From the NCBI GenBank assembly GCA_013202315.1, contig JABMRZ010000472.1, forward strand, positions 1-20,414: DNA of 20,414 nt, given 5' to 3'. Within the stretch, counting starts at the first letter, position 1. Each line of letters starts with the position of its first letter. The stretch is from Candidatus Tariuqbacter arcticus (GTDB taxonomy: Bacteria > Electryoneota > Tariuqbacteria > Tariuqbacterales > Tariuqbacteraceae). The position numbers were made by a program, and so were the translations under genes. The notes beneath the pieces are model-generated. The model was not told the origin of the DNA, searched no databases, and saw only the letters and a list, made by a program, of their open reading frames with translations. This document shows positions 8,409-13,955 of the stretch, in pieces.

Positions 8409-8840
8409 CTAACTCCCCCATATTGTGAATGAAATGAAGACGGCGATTCCGATGAGGGACAGGATCAGCAGCAGAGGTTTTTTCCAGACCGCCCGCGGTT
8501 TCTTCCGGTCCCAGAAAGGGACGGTCATCATCGCTATTAAAACCAATGATTGGATTAAGATGCCGCTGATTTCACCCAGACTTCCAAAGCTGGTGGCGGG
8601 GAAGAGCTTGCCCATCGCTTTCAAGCCCTGATAAGAGGCGACGAAATACCATTCCGGTTTGATGTGTTCCGGGGTGTTGAGCGGATCGGCTGGTTCCTCA
8701 CGGGGGATAAGGAAGTCGGGCCAGAAGATAGTCAGGAAGAACAGCGCCATCATAAGGATGAGGGCATTCCTCATCATAATGGACATTTCGTGGGGGAAGA
8801 ACCGATCGGTTCCCCACTTCCATTTTTCATCGTATTTCAT
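8409..8840 (-). CDS. petD: Cytochrome b C-terminal half (subunit IV-like)
   Basis: This 143-residue membrane protein is equivalent to the C-terminal half of cytochrome b, or subunit IV of b6f complexes. The quinol-oxidation-site signature PEWY is at residues 62-65. Three hydrophobic helices are apparent at about 25-40, 90-109 and 121-141, matching the three helices of subunit IV. There is no heme-ligand pair, as expected for this half. It pairs functionally with the cytochrome b6-like protein encoded at 9160-9831, but the two genes are separated by about 320 nt that contain a plus-strand hicB-like gene. It is followed immediately by the monoheme cytochrome gene. The symbol denotes the family, not a photosynthetic role. 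Confidence 0.88.
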   Translation of the reverse strand: MKYDEKWKWGTDRFFPHEMSIMMRNALILMMALFFLTIFWPDFLIPREEPADPLNTPEHIKPEWYFVASYQGLKAMGKLFPATSFGSLGEISGILIQSLVLIAMMTVPFWDRKKPRAVWKKPLLLILSLIGIAVFISFTIWGS

Positions 8841-8875
8841 ATTGCTATTCCGGGAGTGTTAAATTCCAATGGAGT

Positions 8876-8904
8876 TTGATATTGTCACTTAAAATGAATA
8901 TATT
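8876..8904 (+). promoter_or_regulatory. Candidate sigma-70-type promoter for the hicB-like gene
   Basis: TTGATA (8876-8881) and TATATT (8899-8904) are separated by exactly 17 nt on plus. They lie 36 nt upstream of the HicB-like ATG, which has GAGG (8931-8934) at a 6-nt spacing. The match is by eye only, in AT-rich DNA. Confidence 0.5.
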
Positions 8905-8940
8905 TAATATTAATGGATTATCATAAAAACGAGGTTATCG

Positions 8941-9126
8941 ATGAAAATGACCTTCACGGCGGTTTTTAGGAAATTTCCTGAAGGTTATGTCGGTTTCGTG
9001 GAAGAACTGCCAGGCGCAAATACTCAAGGCAAAACATTAGAAGAAACCCGCGCAAATTTGATCGAAGCGATACAACTCGTTCTTGAAGCCAATCGGCAAT
9101 TAGCGGAGGAATCTATACAAGATTAA
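8941..9126 (+). CDS. Orphan HicB-family antitoxin-like protein
   Basis: This 61-residue protein has the HicB/UPF0150 partially RNase H-like fold signature. An N-terminal strand pair (FTAVFRKFPEGYVGFVEELPG) is followed by the conserved ANTQGKTLEETRANLIEAI helix. It has no C-terminal DNA-binding domain. HicB proteins normally neutralise the mRNA-cleaving toxin HicA, but no hicA-like reading frame (about 60-80 residues) adjoins it on either side, so it is an orphan here. It has its own Shine-Dalgarno sequence and a plausible promoter. It runs opposite to the surrounding genes, in the gap between the two cytochrome b genes. This suggests insertion into an existing operon. Such solitary HicB-like proteins are common, and their function is uncertain. 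Confidence 0.8.
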   Translation: MKMTFTAVFRKFPEGYVGFVEELPGANTQGKTLEETRANLIEAIQLVLEANRQLAEESIQD

Positions 9127-9159
9127 GAAATGCAGGGCTGTTTTTAACCCGCCATTATT

Positions 9160-9831
9160 CTACAACGGCTCAGATATCCCCGTCTTGCGTATCATCATAA
9201 AGTGCATTCCCATAAAGACTATCATTACCACCGGCAATACCATATGCAGTGCGAAGAACCTGCCTAAAGTAACACCGGTTATCAACTCCCCTCCCCGAAT
9301 GAATTGAACCGTCCATTCCCCCAGGAAGGGAATAACCGCCATAGCGTCGGTCACCACCGTCGCCGCCCAGAATGACATTTGGCTCCAGGGGAGAATATAT
9401 CCCGAAAAGGCACTTCCCAGAGTCATTAAGAAGAGGAAGAATCCGGTCAGCCAGTGCATTTCCCGCGGGTTGTGGTAGGCGCCGGTATAGAAAACTTTCA
9501 ACATATGAACGATCACGGTGAACACCATCAAGTTGGAACCGACTGCGTGAATCCTGCGCCAAAACCATCCGAAAGCAACCTGGTTTTCCATAAAGACAAT
9601 GCTATTGTAGGCGTGATCGGAATGAGGGATATAATATACCAACAAGATGAAGCCGCTGACCAATTGCACCATAAAGAGGACCAGCGACAGCCCTCCGAAA
9701 CAGGACAATCCGGCGTGATCCCACCAGCGGTGAAGTTTTGGAACCTGCTTGTGAATCATTTCCTTTTCAATCACCGGGGTGATTTCGAGTCTTTGGTCAA
9801 TCGACTTCCAAATAGTATTTATCCATCCCAT
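9160..9831 (-). CDS. petB: Cytochrome b N-terminal half (b6-like)
   Basis: This 223-residue, four-helix membrane protein has the two bis-His heme b pairs: His95/His109 in the second helix and His196/His210 in the fourth, both with 13 intervening residues. It resembles cytochrome b6 in length, in the GYxLPWxQ-like GYILPWSQ motif and in the C-terminal GISEPL. Cys44 in SCFGG aligns with the Cys of b6 (YCLGG) that binds the extra heme cn, so a covalent third heme is possible. Its ATG follows the Rieske TAA directly, with GGAGG 7 nt before it inside the Rieske gene. It would transfer electrons from quinol across the membrane with the Rieske protein and the subunit-IV-like protein. Confidence 0.92.
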   Translation of the reverse strand: MGWINTIWKSIDQRLEITPVIEKEMIHKQVPKLHRWWDHAGLSCFGGLSLVLFMVQLVSGFILLVYYIPHSDHAYNSIVFMENQVAFGWFWRRIHAVGSNLMVFTVIVHMLKVFYTGAYHNPREMHWLTGFFLFLMTLGSAFSGYILPWSQMSFWAATVVTDAMAVIPFLGEWTVQFIRGGELITGVTLGRFFALHMVLPVVMIVFMGMHFMMIRKTGISEPL

Positions 9832-10347
9832 TTATTCGCCTCCAACGATGATGAGGTTGCCTTTGTCCTTGAAAGGTATAGTCTCCAGCGGCACAGGGGG
9901 TGGCCCCAGGATATTTATCCCCTTAGCGTCGAAATAGCCGTCGTGGCAGGGGCAGTGCCAGATTCCGCCGCCCTCTTTGGTATCGTCCTTAATGAATCTG
10001 ACAATGCATCCGAGGTGGGTGCAAATCATACACCGCACCCAGATGGTCCCCTTTTCATCGGTCATAACAAATGCCGGTTTGCCGCCATAGATTATCTGAT
10101 AGGGTTCGCCGGGTTTGATTTTCGATTTTGGCACCGGAACCGGCTTCTTTTCCCCTTTGGGCTTCGAGGCTAAGAAGCCGAATCCGGCATAGAAAGTTTC
10201 GATACCGAAGAGGACGGCTGCTGCTACTGCCAGTTTGCCCAAGAGACTTCGGCGGTTCAGTCTTTCTCGTCCGACTTCTTTGAAGGGCAGTCCGGTTTTA
10301 TCGTCAGCGGAGTCTGTATTATCACTGTTTTTTTCCAGTTCACTCAT
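9832..10347 (-). CDS. Rieske [2Fe-2S] protein
   Basis: This 171-residue Rieske protein belongs to a cytochrome bc/b6f-type complex. The cluster boxes are CTHLGC (Cys109, His111, Cys114) and CPCH (Cys132, Cys134, His135), so both cluster ligand pairs and the stabilising disulfide Cys are present. The N-terminus has a twin-arginine-like stretch (NRRSLLG, about 31-37) followed by a hydrophobic segment (about 38-60). This agrees with Tat export and a membrane anchor. It overlaps the upstream cytochrome c lipoprotein gene by 8 nt and abuts the cytochrome b gene, so the three form a tight unit. It extracts the first electron from quinol and passes it to a cytochrome c, probably one of the two encoded nearby. 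Confidence 0.93.
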   Translation of the reverse strand: MSELEKNSDNTDSADDKTGLPFKEVGRERLNRRSLLGKLAVAAAVLFGIETFYAGFGFLASKPKGEKKPVPVPKSKIKPGEPYQIIYGGKPAFVMTDEKGTIWVRCMICTHLGCIVRFIKDDTKEGGGIWHCPCHDGYFDAKGINILGPPPVPLETIPFKDKGNLIIVGGE

Positions 10348-10735
10348 CGGCTTTGCCTTTGGATTGAGATGCGTTCATCAGATTGCGGAAATTATCCTGA
10401 CCGGGAATGAAATGGGGGTCGGTCTCAACTGAAACTAATTTCACACCGACATAGGAATGGCAGTTATTGCACGACTTCTCCACATGGTGGCAGGAGACGC
10501 ATTCCGCTTCGGTGAATTCGCCGGTGTTGACTGACTGCATATGCCGCCTCTTCCAATTATCAAGCGGGTTGTGAAACTCCGGGGTGGACACATCGTCAAC
10601 CGCGATTTCCAGCGCAAGGGGGCCTTCGCCGTCAAGTTCCGGTTTAGGCGGACTGGCGCAGCCGGTGAATATTGAAGCTAATCCGAAAGCAGTGATTAAA
10701 GCCGCAGCAACGGTTATATGTATGGTTTTGCTCAT
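10340..10735 (-). CDS. Diheme cytochrome c lipoprotein
   Basis: This 131-residue exported protein has an N-terminal hydrophobic signal ending in a lipobox-like FTGC (Cys26), so it is probably lipid-anchored. Two c-type heme motifs are close together: CVSCH (Cys79-His83, followed by another His) and CNNCH (Cys89-His93). It lies directly after dsrK and overlaps the Rieske gene. In other dsr operons this position is held by dsrJ, a triheme cytochrome. This protein has only two CxxCH motifs and I do not call it DsrJ, although a distant relationship is possible. It is a likely electron carrier between the Rieske/cytochrome b complex and DsrMK or another periplasmic partner. Confidence 0.82.
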   Translation of the reverse strand: MSKTIHITVAAALITAFGLASIFTGCASPPKPELDGEGPLALEIAVDDVSTPEFHNPLDNWKRRHMQSVNTGEFTEAECVSCHHVEKSCNNCHSYVGVKLVSVETDPHFIPGQDNFRNLMNASQSKGKADE

Positions 10736-10784
10736 ATAATTTATACCTTGATATAAGTCTCAGGTCTCAAGTCTCAATACAGCG

Positions 10785-12278
10785 TTAGAAGATTATCGAC
10801 TTCAGCATCAAATCGTGCACGCCGCCCACCACACAGACTTCCGATTCCTCTTCACCACGCCAATCGCTGAGCACATTCCAGCGGGACATTGAGTCGGGCA
10901 GGGAAGCTTTGCAGATGGCGCAGGGGGTACACAAGTAATTGGGGGTCCATTTGCGCACATCGCCGTTGTGTTCCCTGGCGAGTTTTTTACCGAGGTTTTT
11001 GATAGCTTCGGCGCGGGCTCTGCCGCCGAGGGTGCGCAAGTCGGTCAGTTCATCCGCCAGGACTCCGCCCCCGCCGCCGCAACAGTAGGTGCGTTCGCGG
11101 ATGGTATCGGGGTGCATTTCATAGAAATGGTTAGCCATATAGCGCGTCATTTTCCGCGGTGGTTCAAAAAATCCCGCGGCGCGAGCGACATTGCAGGGGT
11201 CGTGATAGGTGACCAGCACATCGTCGTTCATCGATTTGTCAATCTTAAAGGCTCCCTTTTCCATCAATTTCCAGGCGAAATCGCAGATATGGTAGGGAAA
11301 GGAAGGATCGAAATCGAGCATTTCTTTAGAAAGGGTGTTGGTGAAGGCGTGCCCCGCACGCCAAGCGTGACCTCACTCTCCCCACAAGATGGTCTTGACT
11401 CCCAATTCTTTCCCGGCGATTATGATGCGGTTGTTGACCTTCCTCATATTCTTGTAATTGAGGAACATACCGAAATTCCCGCCTTCATCGCAGTAGGTGC
11501 TGGTGGTCCAGGAAACCCCGGCGGCGTGGAACATAACCGCATAGCCCATCATAGTATCGGTGTTGGCGAAATTGTCGGCTGAAGGCGCGACCAGCAGAAT
11601 ATCGGCGCCGTATTCATCCACCGGCAGGCGGATTCCCTGACCGGGGAATATCTCCTCCAGCTCGTCTTCGAGGAATTGGGAGGAGTCCGCCCAGGCTTCG
11701 GGCCAGATGCCGAGGTTGTTGCCGGTCTGGTAGACCTTGTTCACCACTTCGGTTACATATTTAGTTCCCAATCCAATGCGCGCCAGGATTTCGCGGGCGC
11801 CCATAGTGATGACCGCAGTGTCAATTCCATAAGGGCAGAAGGTGGCGCAGCGCCTGCATTCCGAGCATTGATAGAAGTAAATATACATCTCCTTCAGGAG
11901 CTTTTCACTCAGCTCGGCGCAGTCGGGAGAATTGGGATTCAATTTACCCATCGGGGTGAAATAGCGGCGGTAGACCCTGCGCAATAATTCAGCCCGGGCG
12001 ACCGGCATATTTTTGGGATCGCCGGTGCCCAGAAAGTAATGGCATTTGTCGGCGCAGTTCCCGCAGCGGACGCAGGCGTCCAGCATCACCCGCAGTTCTT
12101 TGTAATGGTTGAGAAGTTCCCTGAATATCTTCAGGAATTCCTCTTTCCAGTTGGGAATCAGACTGGTGGGGAGGTCTATCCCCATCATATCGGAGATGCG
12201 GGCGGGATAGCTTTCCAGATGGCGGGAAGCGTCATCCTCCAGTTTGGGCACAGCGTATGGTGTATGGTAATATGGCAT
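10785..12278 (-). CDS. dsrK: DsrK, probable selenoprotein: Fe-S subunit of the DsrMK complex with an in-frame TGA
   Basis: DsrK is the cytoplasmic heterodisulfide-reductase-like catalytic subunit that reduces the DsrC trisulfide/disulfide with quinol electrons arriving through DsrM. The N-terminal part has two [4Fe-4S] motifs, CVRCGNCADKC (Cys69-Cys79) and CSECRRCATFC (Cys138-Cys148). The C-terminal part has CNVARA (Cys362), CCGGGG (Cys399-400) and CTPCAIC (450-456), for the non-cubane cluster domain. Codon 302 is TGA, where DsrK of other organisms has Cys in GGECGHxWR; here it reads GE-U-GHAWRAG. The frame continues to a TAA at 10785, giving 497 residues with selenocysteine. A SECIS-like hairpin follows the TGA. 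Automatic callers would split this into two genes (10785-11321 and 11376-12278). The start is uncertain: ATG 12278 lacks a Shine-Dalgarno sequence, TTG 12362 would translate a CCCTAAA repeat, and GTG 12251 is also possible. Confidence 0.85.
11346..11375 (-). promoter_or_regulatory. Selenocysteine TGA codon with SECIS-like hairpin
   Basis: The TGA is 11375-11373. After a 10-nt spacer (11372-11363) comes a perfect 6-bp stem GGCGTG (11362-11357) / CACGCC (11351-11346) closing a 5-nt loop CGGGG (11356-11352). The loop starts 17 nt after the TGA with G as its second base. This fits bacterial SECIS elements, which are read by SelB (E. coli fdhF has its loop at a similar distance). The 27 nt after the TGA are about 78% G+C, well above the surroundings. 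A competing 5-bp hairpin (CACGC-TTG-GCGTG, 11369-11357) is also possible. Sufficiency of the structure is not shown. Confidence 0.75.
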
Positions 12279-12293
12279 TTTACATTGAAAATT

Positions 12294-12308
12294 GGGTTTA
12301 GGGTTTAG
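12294..12308 (-). repeat. CCCTAAA-type repeat in the dsrK leader
   Basis: On minus this reads CTAAACCCTAAACCC, the same motif as at 198-216. It lies between dsrM and the preferred dsrK ATG. If translation began at the upstream TTG (12362), it would be read as LLNPKPN. That argues against the longer N-terminus. Confidence 0.5.
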
Positions 12309-12416
12309 CAGATTGTCATTTCCATATAGTTTTAGCGGGAATCCATTGTCTGAATCCGACAATCTATTAGCATCCTATGTTGGTCCGACCTTTGGAGATG
12401 AAATCCAGACTATCGG

Positions 12417-13232
12417 CTATTTCGTCCTATCGTATTTTTTCATTTCAGCCGCTCTCTTTTTTAAGTCGGCGAGTATTTCCTTATCCTTCAAAGTATAGAA
12501 GGGTTCGGGTTCGACATCATAGTCCCAGGGATTGATATGACGCTTCTTCTCGATATTGTGCTTCTGGAAGAATGAGGGCGAGAAGAATATACCCGGCGCG
12601 TGGAGTAGTTTGGACCAGGGGAAATAGACTAAAAGCGTGAACACCGATAATAGATGAATGATGAACAACGGATGAGTCGAAGGAGGTTTGAATGAAAACG
12701 AATAGAGCCCCAGAATGAACGCCTTGACATCGATTAAAAACACCCTGCCGTGATAAGTCATCCATAGTCCGGTGCAGGCGATGGTGAAAAGCAGTAAGAG
12801 TGCGAAATAATCGGCGAAGGTTGAGATATAGACTTCCTTTTCATACCAAAGCCGGCGCGCCAAGAGGAATAGCAGCGCAAACGGCATCGCATAGCCGGCA
12901 TAGTACCCCACATCCTGCATCGCCATCACCCAATCCGGGACGGGATATAAGAAATAACGCAGGTGCCTGATAATCACCAGCCACAAACATATATGGAATA
13001 TCCCCGCTCCAGCCCAAAGCCATAAGTTGCTGCGCAGCACCCGCCGGAAGAGGAACAAATCAGCCAGCATCCGCAGGAATACACCGAACGCAGTTTTCGG
13101 CGCGGGTGTAATTGGTATTTTAAGCGGAGTGGGGGTTTTCGCATAAAAGATGATGCGCGCTATTAAGCCGATTACAAACAGTAATAAAGCTGCGTATGCG
13201 AGCAGAGAAAAGAAAACACCTGCGAAACTCAT
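12417..13232 (-). CDS. dsrM: DsrM, NarI-like cytochrome b subunit of DsrMK
   Basis: This 271-residue integral membrane diheme cytochrome b of the NarI/DsrM family takes electrons from menaquinol and passes them to DsrK. About five or six hydrophobic helices are apparent (about 5-28, 70-90, 108-126, 142-158, 164-180, 187-206). Candidate heme ligands are His80/His90 and His193/His211; the last pair lies in the NarI-like HLLSVFTLLVYFPWSKLLH stretch. The C-terminus is a charged cytoplasmic tail (about 222-271) that could contact DsrK. I chose ATG 13232 because GGAGG (13242-13238) sits 5 nt upstream; the TTG at 13235 is too close to it. A 300-nt gap with a strong hairpin separates it from dsrC, so dsrM may have its own promoter or lower expression. 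Confidence 0.9.
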   Translation of the reverse strand: MSFAGVFFSLLAYAALLLFVIGLIARIIFYAKTPTPLKIPITPAPKTAFGVFLRMLADLFLFRRVLRSNLWLWAGAGIFHICLWLVIIRHLRYFLYPVPDWVMAMQDVGYYAGYAMPFALLFLLARRLWYEKEVYISTFADYFALLLLFTIACTGLWMTYHGRVFLIDVKAFILGLYSFSFKPPSTHPLFIIHLLSVFTLLVYFPWSKLLHAPGIFFSPSFFQKHNIEKKRHINPWDYDVEPEPFYTLKDKEILADLKKRAAEMKKYDRTK

Positions 13233-13235
13233 CAA

Positions 13236-13534
13236 AACCTCCGAGGCTGTAACCTCAAAAATGAGTTGTAGTTATATAATGAAAACCCTCAAGGTGAGGG
13301 TCGAATATTCAAGTTTCAAGTACCAGTGCCAAGTGTCAGCTCGCCTTGCAATATAGGGGGCAATTGCTGCTAGTCTCTATTATAAGGCCATATTGATTTC
13401 GGCTTGCGGGGATTAAGGGAAAATAATATTCCGGGTGTAAACTCGTGAAATATTTCACTCAATAGAACAAAAAAATACAAGCCATTTCGATGCTGCAGCT
13501 GAGTGGTTCCGGCTGCAGCATCGTGACACTTATA
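13236..13534. other. dsrC-dsrM intergenic region
   Basis: No gene is seen in these 299 nt. From the dsrC side it holds a 12-bp hairpin (13488-13523), a T-run on minus (13475-13469), a small CCCTC/GAGGG inverted repeat (about 13286-13300), and the dsrM Shine-Dalgarno sequence (13242-13238). TATATAA-like sequence on minus near 13274-13280 could be a -10 element for dsrM, but I find no matching -35. Confidence 0.5.
13469..13523 (-). terminator. Strong hairpin after dsrC, terminator or 3'-end stabiliser
   Basis: CGATGCTGCAGC (minus 13523-13512) and GCTGCAGCATCG (13499-13488) are perfect 12-bp arms around a 12-nt loop, starting 11 nt after the dsrC stop. A T-run of seven follows only after a 12-nt gap (13475-13469). 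It is therefore not a textbook terminator, but could end or partly attenuate transcription, or protect the 3' end of a dsrC message. Confidence 0.65.
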
Positions 13535-13852
13535 TCAGACGCACCCGGTAGGTTTGGGCAGTCCTGCGACCTTGCAAGCGCCTTTGGCGGGACCCGAAGG
13601 GAATAGTTCGTAGATCTCCTTCAGTTTGAAATTGGTCTTCTTGCAGAGTTTGCGGATCATAGGAGCGATGCCGAATTCCAGGTAGTATTCGCGCAGGAAA
13701 TTGACCACTATCCAATGGTCCGGGGTCAATTCGTCCACATTTTCAGTTGTGGCGAGCGCCGCCGCAATTTCTTCGTTCCAAAATTCCGGTTCCTGCATGA
13801 AACCATCTTCATCGACGTCTAATTTAAGATCGCCGTATTCAAAAATCGGCAC
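13535..13852 (-). CDS. dsrC: DsrC, sulfur-carrier protein
   Basis: DsrC is the small cytoplasmic sulfur carrier that receives sulfur from sulfite reduction at DsrAB as a trisulfide and is reduced by DsrMK. The 105-residue product has both functional cysteines in the mobile C-terminal arm: Cys104 (penultimate, LPKPTGCV) and Cys93, 11 residues earlier. This marks a true DsrC rather than a TusE or RspA type. The start is a GTG at 13852 with an excellent GGAGG (13865-13861) at 8-nt spacing. The stop is TGA, showing that TGA terminates normally in this organism. It is separated from dsrL by about 100 AT-rich nt and followed by a strong hairpin, consistent with independent high expression, as seen for dsrC elsewhere. 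Confidence 0.96.
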   Translation of the reverse strand: MPIFEYGDLKLDVDEDGFMQEPEFWNEEIAAALATTENVDELTPDHWIVVNFLREYYLEFGIAPMIRKLCKKTNFKLKEIYELFPSGPAKGACKVAGLPKPTGCV

Positions 13853-13955
13853 AGTTGTGTCCTCCGATTTTGTTGTGATTGTTGGTTATTTTATTGATTT
13901 ATTAGTATTGCGATATTTTGTATTTTTTGGATTTACCGCTTATTGGCTAACCGTA

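Noticed and set aside
9127..9159. Possible hicA toxin next to the HicB-like gene
   Set aside because: Only 33 nt lie between hicB and the end of the cytochrome b gene, and the upstream 100 nt hold no suitable frame on either strand.
10340..10735. Calling the diheme cytochrome lipoprotein DsrJ
   Set aside because: It has two, not three, CxxCH motifs, no accompanying dsrO or dsrP, and it overlaps the Rieske gene. The position alone is not enough.
11373..11375. TGA reassigned to an amino acid genome-wide (as in some candidate phyla)
   Set aside because: pepF, hemA, dsrC and the monoheme cytochrome gene all end at TGA at the expected family length. No other gene here has internal TGA codons, and Trp is coded by TGG.
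10785..12278. dsrK as a pseudogene or two separate genes (N-terminal and C-terminal halves)
   Set aside because: There is a single TGA, no frameshift, all other family motifs are intact, the TGA sits exactly on a conserved Cys, and a SECIS-like hairpin follows. The ATG at 11321 has no Shine-Dalgarno sequence and would drop the conserved GHAWRAG stretch. A base error cannot be fully excluded without reads.
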